From positions 1-22,661 of the forward strand of contig CALBJL010000128.1 in the NCBI GenBank assembly GCA_937893485.1: a DNA stretch of 22,661 nucleotides. The letters are read 5' to 3'. The position numbers were made by a program, and so were the translations under genes. Numbering within the stretch: position 1 is the first letter of the stretch; each line of letters begins with the position of its first letter. This document shows positions 1-8,621 of this stretch, piece after piece. The notes below the pieces were generated by a model. The model had not been told where the DNA came from and ran no database searches. It saw only the letters and a list, made by a program, of their open reading frames with translations. This DNA comes from an uncultured bacterium (lineage in GTDB: Bacteria; Bacillota; Clostridia; Lachnospirales; Lachnospiraceae).

Positions 1-750
1 GGTATTCCGGATCACAAGGACGAGACCGGAAGCGGCGCATATGATCACAACGGTATCGTGCAGAAGGCGCTGCGCCACGCAAAAGAGACACATCCAGACA
101 TGTATCTGGTCGCAGATCTGTGTATGTGTGAATATACCTCACACGGACACTGCGGGATTCTGCATGGCACAGAGGTAGATAACGATGCGACACTTGAATA
201 TCTGCAAAAGATCGCGGTCGCACAGGCGCAGGCAGGTGCGGATATGATTGCACCGTCCGATATGATGGACGGCAGGGTAGCGGCGATCCGCGAGGCGCTG
301 GATGCGCACGGCTTTACGAATACGCCGATCATGGCATATTCTGCAAAGTTTGCGTCAGCGTTCTACGGTCCATTCCGTGATGCGGCGGAATCAGCGCCGA
401 GCTTCGGCGACCGCAAGAGCTATCAGATGGATTTTCATAACCGCAGGGAGGCAGTCAAGGAGGCGAAACTCGATGTGGCAGAGGGAGCAGATATCGTTAT
501 GGTAAAGCCCGCAGCCTGCTACGGGGATCTGATCCGTGAGATCAAGGATGCGACAGATGTGCCGATGGCAGCCTACAGCGTGAGCGGCGAATATGCGATG
601 GTCAAGGCGGCAGCCGCTGCCGGATGGATTGATGAGGAGCGCATCATGTGTGAGCTGGCAGTCGGCGCTTACCGCGCGGGAGCGGATATCTATATTACTT
701 ATTTTGCAAAAGAACTGGCAGCATGTATGCAGAAAGGACTGATCGGATAA
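1..750 (+). CDS. hemB: Delta-aminolevulinic acid dehydratase (porphobilinogen synthase), 5' end missing
   Basis: The reading frame is open from base 1, so the gene begins outside the window; the 249 visible residues fit the C-terminal three quarters of a family usually about 325 aa long. HemB condenses two 5-aminolevulinate molecules to porphobilinogen in the cytoplasm, the first common step of tetrapyrrole (heme, siroheme, cobalamin) synthesis. Visible hallmarks are the metal-binding cysteine motif DLCMCEYTSHGHCG at about fragment residues 40-53, the first active-site lysine in YSAKFASAFYGPF (fragment residue 116) and the Schiff-base lysine in IVMVKPA (fragment residue 169). The spacing of the two lysines matches the family. 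The Cys-rich metal site implies a zinc-dependent type. The TAA stop shares one base with the hemL start codon, so the two genes are almost certainly co-transcribed and translationally coupled. Confidence 0.97.
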   Translation, partial: GIPDHKDETGSGAYDHNGIVQKALRHAKETHPDMYLVADLCMCEYTSHGHCGILHGTEVDNDATLEYLQKIAVAQAQAGADMIAPSDMMDGRVAAIREALDAHGFTNTPIMAYSAKFASAFYGPFRDAAESAPSFGDRKSYQMDFHNRREAVKEAKLDVAEGADIVMVKPAACYGDLIREIKDATDVPMAAYSVSGEYAMVKAAAAAGWIDEERIMCELAVGAYRAGADIYITYFAKELAACMQKGLIG

Positions 751-2036
751 TGACAAAATCAGAGCAGCTATTTGAGGAGGCAGTACGGCTCATACCGGGA
801 GGCGTGAATTCACCGGTGCGGGCATTCGGTTCCATCGGTTCGACACCGCGCATGATCGCACGTGCGTCCGGTGCCAATCTGTGGGATGAGGATGGAAATA
901 AATACATTGATTATATCGGTTCGTGGGGACCGATGATTTTAGGACACAATCAGCCGGAGGTGTTGGAGGCGGTCGTGGATGCCTGTGCGAGAGGGCTCAG
1001 CTTTGGCGCGGCGACGAAGATCGAGGTAGACATGGCAAGACTGATCTGTGACAGCATTCCCTCGGTCGATATGATCCGTATGGTCAATTCCGGCACGGAG
1101 GCGGTCATGAGCGCGATCCGTGTCGCGCGCGGCTTTACCGGACGGGATAAAATTATCAAGTTTACCGGATGCTATCACGGACATTCCGACGGTCTGCTCG
1201 TAAAGGCAGGCAGCGGGGCGATGACATCGGGAGTACCGGATTCTGCGGGTGTACCGGTTGGATGCACACAGGATACGCTCACTGCAAATTATAATGATTT
1301 AGAGTCCGTGGAAACGTTGTTTGCACAGTTTCCGGAGCAGATCGCATGTGTGATCGTGGAGCCGGTAGCGGCAAACATGGGTGTTGTTCCGGCGGAGGCG
1401 GGATTTTTAGAGGGACTGCGTTACCTGTGTACGAGATATGGCGCACTGCTCATTTTTGATGAGGTGATTACCGGATTCCGTTTGAGCTTTGGCGGTGCGC
1501 AGGAGTATTTCGGCGTGCGTCCGGATCTGACGACGTTTGGCAAGATCATCGGCGCGGGAATGCCGGTCGGAGCTTACGGCGGCAGGCGTGAGATCATGGA
1601 GATGGTATCTCCGGTCGGATCTGTGTATCAGGCAGGCACGCTCAGCGGCAATCCGGTTGCGATGGCGGCAGGCTATACGCAGCTCACGATTCTTCGGGAT
1701 CACCCGGAATACTACCGGGAACTGAATGAAAAGGCAGATATGTTTTTCGGCAAGCTGGCGATGGCTGTGGAGGCGGCGGGCAAGCCGTATCAGGTCAACC
1801 ATGTCGGCTCACTCGGATGTCTGTATTTTACAGGGGAGCAGGTACGCGACTACGAGAGCGCGAAAACATCCGATACGGCGCGCTATGCGCATTACTGCAA
1901 TTATATGATCGATCACGGCATCTATCTCGCCCCGGCACAGTTTGAGGCGATGTTTGTGTCGATGGCGCATACACAGCAGCAACTGGATGAAACCGTCGAT
2001 CTGGCGACGGAATATTTAATGACAGAGGAAGAATAA
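750..2036 (+). CDS. hemL: Glutamate-1-semialdehyde 2,1-aminomutase
   Basis: This PLP enzyme converts glutamate-1-semialdehyde to 5-aminolevulinate, the substrate of the HemB encoded just upstream, so the organism uses the C5 pathway from glutamyl-tRNA. I chose ATG 750, which overlaps the hemB stop (TAATG) and gives a 428-residue protein beginning MTKSEQLFEEA, the usual GSAM N-terminus. An in-frame ATG at 723 lies inside hemB and would add nine atypical residues. Motifs in order are GGVNSPVRAF near residue 20, NSGTEAVMSAIRVARGFTGR in the PLP-phosphate region, YHGHSDGLLV, FDEVITGFR with the PLP-ring aspartate, and TFGKIIGAGMP with the Schiff-base lysine at residue 265. This set separates GSAM from ordinary class III aminotransferases. 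A purine-rich AAAGGA sits 12-18 bases upstream of the start. Only four bases separate the stop from the next gene. Confidence 0.97.
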   Translation: MTKSEQLFEEAVRLIPGGVNSPVRAFGSIGSTPRMIARASGANLWDEDGNKYIDYIGSWGPMILGHNQPEVLEAVVDACARGLSFGAATKIEVDMARLICDSIPSVDMIRMVNSGTEAVMSAIRVARGFTGRDKIIKFTGCYHGHSDGLLVKAGSGAMTSGVPDSAGVPVGCTQDTLTANYNDLESVETLFAQFPEQIACVIVEPVAANMGVVPAEAGFLEGLRYLCTRYGALLIFDEVITGFRLSFGGAQEYFGVRPDLTTFGKIIGAGMPVGAYGGRREIMEMVSPVGSVYQAGTLSGNPVAMAAGYTQLTILRDHPEYYRELNEKADMFFGKLAMAVEAAGKPYQVNHVGSLGCLYFTGEQVRDYESAKTSDTARYAHYCNYMIDHGIYLAPAQFEAMFVSMAHTQQQLDETVDLATEYLMTEEE

Positions 2037-2040
2037 GCGT

Positions 2041-2793
2041 TTGGACGAGCAGGCAATCAAACGGAAAAGATATAAAAATAGCAGAAGAAAAAATGATCCG
2101 CGTTACATGCGCAGGCGGCGCAGAATCTGGACCTGTCTGGCGGTGCTGTCGGTCGTCTGTCTGCTGGGCGTGTGGGCAATCCACAGACGGGAGGTCAAAA
2201 AGCGCGCGCTGCTGCGGGAAGTACCGGTCGTAGTGACAGAGACGGAGGATCTGCCTGCGGGTGCGCGCGAGGTGACAGAGATGGAGCGTCCGCCGCTCGA
2301 TGTACAGTTACTTACGGTCAATGAGTATTCGAGACCGGGCATCACGCTCGAGGCGGTCAATGGAATCGTCATTCACTATACCGCGAATCCCGGCACATCT
2401 GCGCTTGATAACCGGAATTATTTTGAGAATCTGAAAACCTCGCACACGACAAAGGCGAGCAGTCATTTTATCATCGGGCTGGAGGGCGAGATTGTACAGT
2501 GTATTCCATGCAGTGAGTGGGCGTATGCTTCCAATGAGCGGAACGGCGACACGATCTCGATCGAGTGCTGTATTCCGGATGAGAGTGGAAAGTTTACGGA
2601 CAAAACATATGATTCGCTCGTCGAACTGGTCTCATGGCTGTGTTTCCGCTATAGTCTCAATGAGACAGATCTGCTGCGTCACTATGATATTACCGGAAAA
2701 AACTGTCCGAAATATTTTGTAGAGCAGCCGCAGGCGTGGGATGACTTCTGCGGTGATGTCAAAGCATATATGGAGAAAAAAGCAAATGGATAA
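2041..2793 (+). CDS. Membrane-anchored N-acetylmuramoyl-L-alanine amidase (amidase_2 fold)
   Basis: The 250-residue protein has a strongly basic N-terminus (residues 7-29), one hydrophobic segment (about 30-47) that should act as a signal anchor, and an extracytoplasmic amidase_2/PGRP-like domain (about 105-240). Likely zinc ligands are His112 in IVIHYTA, His214 in LRHYDITGKNCPKYF and Cys222 of the same motif; the HYDxTGKxCPKYF string is typical of CwlA-like Firmicute amidases. These enzymes cut the bond between N-acetylmuramic acid and the peptide stem of peptidoglycan. No separate cell-wall-binding domain is seen, so anchoring is probably through the membrane segment. The start is TTG at 2041: GAGGAAG at 2025-2031 is well spaced, and the first in-frame ATG (2107) would remove most of the basic region. 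It lies four bases after hemL and its stop is overlapped by the next gene. Its presence in a heme operon is unexplained. Confidence 0.85.
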   Translation: MDEQAIKRKRYKNSRRKNDPRYMRRRRRIWTCLAVLSVVCLLGVWAIHRREVKKRALLREVPVVVTETEDLPAGAREVTEMERPPLDVQLLTVNEYSRPGITLEAVNGIVIHYTANPGTSALDNRNYFENLKTSHTTKASSHFIIGLEGEIVQCIPCSEWAYASNERNGDTISIECCIPDESGKFTDKTYDSLVELVSWLCFRYSLNETDLLRHYDITGKNCPKYFVEQPQAWDDFCGDVKAYMEKKANG

Positions 2794-4279
2794 ATATTTG
2801 GAAGCGATCCGCCGCGGGGAGGATGTCCGCGCCGGTCTGATCGAATTAAAGCTGCGCTGCAAGGAAGATCCGAAGGCGGCATGGGCGCTGCGCACAGAGG
2901 ATGGAGTACCCAAGCTGTTTGAAGGGCTCTTATCACATGAGGATGCGAAGGTGCGCAAAAATGCGGCACTGCTGCTCGGTGAGCTCGGACTCGATGAGAG
3001 TGCGCAGGCGCTTTATGATGCGTATGAGGCGGAGCAGACCCGCTTTGTAAAAAGTGCCTATCTGCAAGCGTTAAAGGAACTGGATGTGACACCGTATCTG
3101 GATGCATTGCGTGCGCGGTATGTGGAGCTTCTGGCATATGAGCCCGCTGCGGAGGAGCAAAAGCATGTGGCACAGGAGCGCAGCCTGCTCCAGCAGCTCT
3201 TATCCGAAAACGATGTCATAGAAAAGCATACTTTCAGCGGCTGGCGCAGGGCGAATGATGTCATATTTACGACCGAATATGCGCTGCGTGAGCCGTTGCA
3301 AAAGCAGCTTGAGTCGCGCAGCAGGGAAGAAGTGCGGACTGCCCTGCATCCGTTCGGGGTGCGTGTGCGGACAAACGAGCTGTCACAGCTTTGCAGGCTG
3401 CATACTTATCGGGAACTGCTCTTTACACTGCGTGTAAAGGGAACGATACGCGGCACGGCGGATGAGCTCTCGCAGGCATTGCTGGACGGTGGACTGGTCA
3501 CGCTGCTGGAACACACCCACACAGAGGATGCGCCGTTTTATTTTCGTATAGAAGTGCGCGGCATGGAGGATACTGTACAAAAGACAGCACTTGCAAAGGA
3601 GCTGGCACAGGCGCTCGAGCAGGGCAGCGGCGGCAAGCTGCTGAATTCCACGACGGATTATGAGGTCGAGGTGCGCCTGACACGCACGAAGGACGGCAGC
3701 TTGTATCCGTGCCTGAAACTGTATACGATCGGGGACGACCGGTTTGCATGGAGAAAGCAGACGATCTCTGCGTCGATGCATCCGTCGCTGGCAGCGGCGC
3801 TCATTGAGCTGTCCCGCCCGTATCTGGGCGAGCAGGCGGTCGTACTCGATGCGCTGTGCGGGGTCGGAACGTTTGTGATCGAGCGCAATCTGCGCATGAA
3901 GGCATATGACAATTATGCGGTGGATCTGTACGGACAGGCGGTCGTGGGGGCAAAGCAGAACGCAGCCGCCGCAGGTGTGACCTGCAATTTCATCACGAAA
4001 GATTTTACACAGTTTACCTCGAAACATCAGATGACGGAGATCTTTGCGGACATGCCAAAGCGAGGAAAAAAGACAAAGGAAGAACTGGACGCGCTCTACA
4101 GTGGCTGCTTCCGGCAGTTCTCACGGCTTCTCGCAGCGCACGGACATCTGTTTTTATATGCCGGAGAGGAAGGCTTTGTGAAAAAGAATCTGCGGCTGAA
4201 CAGGGAGCTTGCGCTGATCCATGAGATGAAGATCCGCCCGAAGGAGGACGGCATCTTTTACATCATCGAAAAGCGGTAA
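2786..4279 (+). CDS. HEAT-repeat-like / RNA methylase-like fusion protein
   Basis: I chose ATG 2786, preceded by GGAG at 2772-2775, giving 497 residues and an 8-base overlap with the amidase gene; an in-frame ATG at 2741 has no such support. Residues about 30-112 form HEAT-like helical pairs (for example HEDAKVRKNAALLLGELG). Residues about 150-320 form a mixed alpha/beta region where THUMP-family methylases keep their RNA-binding module; the match is by position and fold impression only. Residues about 328-497 are a Rossmann methyltransferase, with the SAM-binding motif VVLDALCGVGTFVIE at 352-366 and an acidic residue in AVDLYG at 378-383. The expected (N/D)PP(F/Y) catalytic motif reads DMPKRGK at 422-428, so the aromatic residue is replaced by lysine. 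The overall layout resembles Trm11/Trm14/RlmL-type guanosine N2-methylases. The role is probably tRNA or rRNA modification, but activity is uncertain. Confidence 0.75.
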   Translation: MDKYLEAIRRGEDVRAGLIELKLRCKEDPKAAWALRTEDGVPKLFEGLLSHEDAKVRKNAALLLGELGLDESAQALYDAYEAEQTRFVKSAYLQALKELDVTPYLDALRARYVELLAYEPAAEEQKHVAQERSLLQQLLSENDVIEKHTFSGWRRANDVIFTTEYALREPLQKQLESRSREEVRTALHPFGVRVRTNELSQLCRLHTYRELLFTLRVKGTIRGTADELSQALLDGGLVTLLEHTHTEDAPFYFRIEVRGMEDTVQKTALAKELAQALEQGSGGKLLNSTTDYEVEVRLTRTKDGSLYPCLKLYTIGDDRFAWRKQTISASMHPSLAAALIELSRPYLGEQAVVLDALCGVGTFVIERNLRMKAYDNYAVDLYGQAVVGAKQNAAAAGVTCNFITKDFTQFTSKHQMTEIFADMPKRGKKTKEELDALYSGCFRQFSRLLAAHGHLFLYAGEEGFVKKNLRLNRELALIHEMKIRPKEDGIFYIIEKR

Positions 4280-4357
4280 TGATAAGGAAAAACGTGGCTG
4301 GTCACGCGGGATGCGGACAGAAAAACAAACAAATGTTCGGAAAATTATAAAAACTCC

Positions 4358-4387
4358 TTTACGGGGAACAAATGGTTGTGCTATAAT
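4358..4387 (+). promoter_or_regulatory. Sigma-A-type promoter for the topoisomerase operon
   Basis: A perfect TATAAT stands at 4382-4387, with TTTACG at 4358-4363 (18-base spacing, four of six matches to TTGACA) upstream. Transcription would start near 4394, about 34 bases before the ATG of the topoisomerase B subunit, whose ribosome-binding site is AGAGGGG at 4412-4418. The preceding 4280-4357 segment has a small CGTG/CACG hairpin (4293-4306) but no T tract, so I see no convincing terminator for the upstream operon. Confidence 0.65.
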
Positions 4388-4427
4388 CTGCTAATAGCAT
4401 GACAGCTGGAGAGAGGGGCAGATAATT

Positions 4428-6347
4428 ATGGCAAACAGCAGTTATGATGCCAGTAGTATATCGGTATTAGAGGGACTCGAGGCGGTCCGTAAGCGGCCCG
4501 GTATGTATATCGGAAGTGTATCACGCAAGGGTCTGAATCATTTAATCTATGAGATCGTTGACAATTCGGTGGACGAGCATCTGGCAGGGTATTGTGATTT
4601 GATCCGTGTCACACTTGAGGCGGACGGATCGTGTACTGTGGAGGATAACGGTCGTGGTATTCCGGTCGGAATGCACGAGAAAGGTGTTTCCGCTGCGCGG
4701 CTGGTCTTTACGACCTTGCACGCCGGAGGCAAATTTGACAACGAAGCATATAAGACGAGCGGTGGTCTGCACGGTGTAGGATCGTCGGTCGTGAATGCGT
4801 TATCTACTTATATGGATGTGGAGATCAGCAGAGAGGGTTTTATCTACCATGACCGCTATGAGCGGGGCAATCCGGTACTGAAGCTGGAGAACGGACTGCT
4901 CCCCGTGATCGGAAAGACGAGAAAGACTGGGACAAAGATCAACTTTCTTCCCGATCCCGAGATCTTTGAAAAGACGAGATTCAAGGGTGACGATGTCAAG
5001 AGCCGTATGCATGAGACGGCATATTTAAATCCAAATTTAACAATTATATACGAGGATAAGCGCGACGGAGAGACCGAGCATATTGAGTATCATGAGCCGG
5101 AGGGGATCATTGGCTTTGTGCGTGATCTGAATAAAAATCTTGAGACGATCCACGATGTCATTTACTTTAAGGGCGAGAGCGAGGGAATCGAGGTCGAGGC
5201 AGCGTTTCAGTATACGAATGAGTTCCACGAAAATATTTTAGGCTTTTGTAACAATATTTACAATGCGGAGGGCGGTGCGCATATCACCGGCTTTAAGACC
5301 GTGTTTACAACGGTGATCAATCAGTATGCGAGAGAGCTTGGCATCTTAAAGGAAAAGGATGCAAACTTTACCGGAACGGATGTCAGAAACGGTATGACCG
5401 CTGTTATTTCGATCAAGCATCCCGATCCGCGGTTTGAGGGACAGACAAAGACAAAGCTCGACAATCAGGATGCCGCGAAGGTGACTTCCAAAGTGACCGG
5501 AGAGGAAATCCAGTTGTATTTTGACAAACATTTAGAGACGCTCAAGGCGGTCATTGACTGTGCACTCAAGGCGGCAAAGATCCGCAAGAGTGAGGAGCGG
5601 GCAAAGACGAACCTGCTGACCAAGCAGAAGTTTTCGTTTGATTCAAACGGCAAGCTGGCGAACTGCGAGTCGCGGGATGCCTCCCAGTGCGAGATTTTTA
5701 TCGTCGAGGGAGATTCTGCGGGCGGTTCCGCAAAGATGGCGAGAAACCGTATGTTTCAGGCGATCATGCCGATCCGCGGAAAGATTTTAAATGTAGAGAA
5801 AGCGTCGATCGATAAGGTGCTGGCAAACGCCGAGATCAAGACGATGATCAATGCGTTTGGCTGTGGATTCTCCGAAGGCTACGGCAATGATTTTGATATT
5901 GCCAAGCTGCGCTACGACAAGATCATCATCATGGCGGATGCCGATGTGGACGGTGCGCATATTTCCACGTTGCTGCTGACGCTGTTTTACCGGTTTATGC
6001 CGGAGTTGATCTTTGAGGGGCATGTGTATATTGCGATGCCGCCGTTATACAAGGCGATGCCGAAAAAGGGAGAGGAGGAATACCTCTACGATGATGCGGC
6101 ATTGGAGCGCTACCGCAAGACGCACAAGGGCAGCTTCACGCTGCAGCGCTACAAAGGTCTGGGTGAGATGGATGCGTCCCAGCTATGGGAGACGACGCTC
6201 AACCCCGAGACACGGATGCTCAAAAAAGTAGAGATCGAGGATGGGCGTATGGCGAGTGATGTGACCGCAATGCTCATGGGAACCGATGTGCCGCCGCGCA
6301 AGGCGTTTATCTATGAACATGCGCACGATGCGGAGCTGGATGTATAA
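4428..6347 (+). CDS. parE: Type IIA DNA topoisomerase subunit B (ParE/GyrB family, probably topoisomerase IV)
   Basis: At 639 residues this is the ATPase and TOPRIM subunit of a type II topoisomerase. The GHKL ATPase shows EIVDNSVDE (42-50), DNGRGIPVGMHEKG (73-86, an ATP-binding loop) and SGGLHGVGSSVVNALS (111-126). The TOPRIM domain shows EGDSAGGSA (427-435, with the catalytic Glu427) and the Mg-binding DADVDGAH with Asp504, Asp506 and Asp508. The C-terminal QRYKGLGEM motif is intact. Motifs alone do not separate GyrB from ParE in Firmicutes. I favour ParE because the partner downstream lacks a GyrA box and because the usual dnaN-recF neighbours of gyrB are absent. It has its own promoter and lies 33 bases from its partner gene, with which it forms an A2B2 enzyme. 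It uses ATP to pass one DNA duplex through another. Confidence 0.9.
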   Translation: MANSSYDASSISVLEGLEAVRKRPGMYIGSVSRKGLNHLIYEIVDNSVDEHLAGYCDLIRVTLEADGSCTVEDNGRGIPVGMHEKGVSAARLVFTTLHAGGKFDNEAYKTSGGLHGVGSSVVNALSTYMDVEISREGFIYHDRYERGNPVLKLENGLLPVIGKTRKTGTKINFLPDPEIFEKTRFKGDDVKSRMHETAYLNPNLTIIYEDKRDGETEHIEYHEPEGIIGFVRDLNKNLETIHDVIYFKGESEGIEVEAAFQYTNEFHENILGFCNNIYNAEGGAHITGFKTVFTTVINQYARELGILKEKDANFTGTDVRNGMTAVISIKHPDPRFEGQTKTKLDNQDAAKVTSKVTGEEIQLYFDKHLETLKAVIDCALKAAKIRKSEERAKTNLLTKQKFSFDSNGKLANCESRDASQCEIFIVEGDSAGGSAKMARNRMFQAIMPIRGKILNVEKASIDKVLANAEIKTMINAFGCGFSEGYGNDFDIAKLRYDKIIIMADADVDGAHISTLLLTLFYRFMPELIFEGHVYIAMPPLYKAMPKKGEEEYLYDDAALERYRKTHKGSFTLQRYKGLGEMDASQLWETTLNPETRMLKKVEIEDGRMASDVTAMLMGTDVPPRKAFIYEHAHDAELDV

Positions 6348-6380
6348 AAACAGGACAGGTATTAAATGGAGATGAAATAA

Positions 6381-8621
6381 ATGGATGTAGAAGAGAGACT
6401 GATACGGACCGAGTATTCCGAGGTCATGCAAAAATCCTATATCGATTATGCGATGAGTGTCATCGTCGCGCGCGCCCTGCCGGATGTGCGGGACGGATTA
6501 AAGCCGGTACAGCGACGTACCCTCTATGATATGTATGAGCTGGGTATCCGCTATGACAGACCTTACCGAAAGAGTGCGCGTATTGTCGGTGATACGATGG
6601 GTAAATATCACCCGCACGGAGACAGTTCGATCTACGATGCGCTCGTTGTGATGTCGCAGGATTTCAAAAAGGGACTGCCGCTCATCGACGGACATGGCAA
6701 TTTCGGATCGATCGAGGGCGACGGCGCCGCTGCGATGCGTTATACGGAGGCGAGACTGCACAAGATCACACAGGAAGCATATCTGGCAGACCTCGATAAG
6801 GATGTCGTGGACTTTGTACCGAACTTTGATGAGACGGAGAAGGAGCCGGAGGTACTTCCGGTTAAGGTGCCGAATATTCTCATCAACGGCGCGGAGGGTA
6901 TCGCGGTCGGTATGGCTACATCAATTCCACCGCACAATTTCGGTGAAGTGATCGAGGGTGTGAAGGCATACATGAAAGACCCGGATATCAATACCGAGCA
7001 GATGATGCAATACATCAAGGGCCCTGATTTCCCGACCGGAGGCATCGTCACGAATCAGGATGAGCTCATCGGTATCTATTCGACCGGTGTCGGCAAGATC
7101 AAGATCCGCGGCAAGGTAGAAATCGAAAAGATGAAGGGCGGCAAGGAGTGTATCGTTGTCACCGAGATTCCGTATACGATGATCGGAGCCGGAATCGGCA
7201 AATTTTTAAACGATGTCTATGCACTTGTGGAGAAAAAGGTCACGAATGACATTGTAGACATCTCCAATCAGTCCTCGAAAGAGGGTATCCGCATTGTGAT
7301 CGAGCTGCGCAAGGGGGCGAATGCGCAGAACATCTGCAACCTGTTATATAAAAAGACCAAGCTCGAGGACACGTTCGGCGTGAACATGCTCGCAGTGGCA
7401 GACGGCAAGCCCGAGACGATGGGACTTGTGCCGATGATCCGCCATCATGTTGATTTCCAGTATGAGCTGGCAACGCGCAAATACAAGACACTGCTGTCCA
7501 AGGAGTTAGAAAAGCAGGAGATACAGGAGGGTCTGATCAAGGCATGTGATGTGATTGATCTGATCATCGAGATCCTGCGCGGCAGCAAAAACATCAAGGA
7601 TGCCAAGGCATGTCTGATGACAGGAAATACGTCAAATATTAAATTTAAACATAAAGAATCAGAAAAAGACGCTGCGCAGTTGTGTTTTACCGAACGACAG
7701 GCAACGGCGATTTTAGAGATGCGCTTGTACAAGCTGATCGGGCTCGAGATCGAGGCACTGTTAAAAGAGCATGACCAGACAATGAAAAATATTGCCGAGT
7801 ATGAGAAGATCTTAAGCAGCCGCTCCGCGATGGCAAAGGTCATTATCCGCGAACTCGACGGCTATAAAAAGGAATACGACCGCGCGCGCCGCACACAGAT
7901 CGATAATGTGGCGGAGGTTGTGATCGAGACACCGAAGATCGAGGAGATGGATGTGGTTGTCCTAGTGGACCGTTTCGGATATGCAAAGGCAGTCGACGCG
8001 GCGACTTATGAGCGCAACAGGGAGGCTGCCGACAGCGAGAACCGCCATATTATCGCATGTAAAAACACGGACAAGCTGTGTATTTTTACAAACACCGGAA
8101 ATATGCATCTGCTCAAGGTGCTGGATCTGCCGTGCGGCAAATTCCGTGACAAGGGCAAGCCGATCGACAATATGAGCAATTATGACAGTGCTGCCGAGTC
8201 GATCGTCTACATGGATGCAATGGGCAACATATTAAACCACAAGTTCATTTTCGGAACAAAGACCTCGATGTTAAAGCTGGTGGACGGCGCCGAGTTTGAT
8301 GTCGGCAAACGCACGACAGCGGCGACCAAGCTGGCAGACGGAGATGAGCTGTTGTTTATCCACACAGTGGAGCCCGGTTCGACGCTTGTCATGGAATCGG
8401 AAAAGAGTGTATTTTTACGCATACTCATCGAGAGCGTGCCGGAGAAAAAGAAGATGGCACTCGGTGTCAGGGGAATGCGCCTGTCGGATAAGGATGCATT
8501 GACCGCGATCTATTATCTGGGCGCGGATGATACAGACATGCAGTATGGCGGCAAGGATCAGTCTGTCGCACTGAACCGCCTGCATATCTGCAATCGCGAT
8601 ACAAAAGGAGTGAAACGCTGA
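6381..8621 (+). CDS. parC: Type IIA DNA topoisomerase subunit A (ParC/GyrA family, probably topoisomerase IV)
   Basis: This 746-residue breakage-reunion subunit has the catalytic tyrosine at Tyr121 in AAMRYTEAR. The quinolone-determining region is KYHPHGDSSIYDAL, with Ser82 and Asp86 at the two positions most often mutated in resistance, so the sequence is wild-type there. The winged-helix and tower region runs to about residue 500. A short six-bladed-type C-terminal domain follows, with blade motifs such as FRDKGKPIDNMSN. Where gyrases carry the DNA-wrapping QRRGGxG box, after the first blade strand VDRFGYAKAV, this protein has acidic NREAADSENRH (546-556). The protein is also shorter than Firmicute GyrA (over 800 aa). 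Both points favour a decatenase or relaxase over a supercoiling gyrase; this is inference. GGAGAT at 6368-6373 serves ATG 6381. The TGA stop overlaps the next start by one base. Confidence 0.9.
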   Translation: MDVEERLIRTEYSEVMQKSYIDYAMSVIVARALPDVRDGLKPVQRRTLYDMYELGIRYDRPYRKSARIVGDTMGKYHPHGDSSIYDALVVMSQDFKKGLPLIDGHGNFGSIEGDGAAAMRYTEARLHKITQEAYLADLDKDVVDFVPNFDETEKEPEVLPVKVPNILINGAEGIAVGMATSIPPHNFGEVIEGVKAYMKDPDINTEQMMQYIKGPDFPTGGIVTNQDELIGIYSTGVGKIKIRGKVEIEKMKGGKECIVVTEIPYTMIGAGIGKFLNDVYALVEKKVTNDIVDISNQSSKEGIRIVIELRKGANAQNICNLLYKKTKLEDTFGVNMLAVADGKPETMGLVPMIRHHVDFQYELATRKYKTLLSKELEKQEIQEGLIKACDVIDLIIEILRGSKNIKDAKACLMTGNTSNIKFKHKESEKDAAQLCFTERQATAILEMRLYKLIGLEIEALLKEHDQTMKNIAEYEKILSSRSAMAKVIIRELDGYKKEYDRARRTQIDNVAEVVIETPKIEEMDVVVLVDRFGYAKAVDAATYERNREAADSENRHIIACKNTDKLCIFTNTGNMHLLKVLDLPCGKFRDKGKPIDNMSNYDSAAESIVYMDAMGNILNHKFIFGTKTSMLKLVDGAEFDVGKRTTAATKLADGDELLFIHTVEPGSTLVMESEKSVFLRILIESVPEKKKMALGVRGMRLSDKDALTAIYYLGADDTDMQYGGKDQSVALNRLHICNRDTKGVKR

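Noticed and set aside
723..749. Upstream in-frame ATG as the hemL start
   Set aside because: It lies inside hemB and adds nine residues not typical of GSAM, while ATG 750 overlaps the hemB stop and gives the normal N-terminus.
2741..2785. Upstream in-frame ATG as the start of the HEAT/methylase gene
   Set aside because: It would overlap the amidase gene by over 50 bases without a good ribosome-binding site; ATG 2786 has GGAG at a proper distance.
3383..4027. Minus-strand open frame of 214 codons opposite the methylase domain
   Set aside because: The product has no recognisable motif and lies opposite clearly coding sequence with a SAM-binding motif.
4293..4306. CGTG/CACG hairpin as a terminator for the hem operon
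   Set aside because: The stem has only four pairs and no T run follows.
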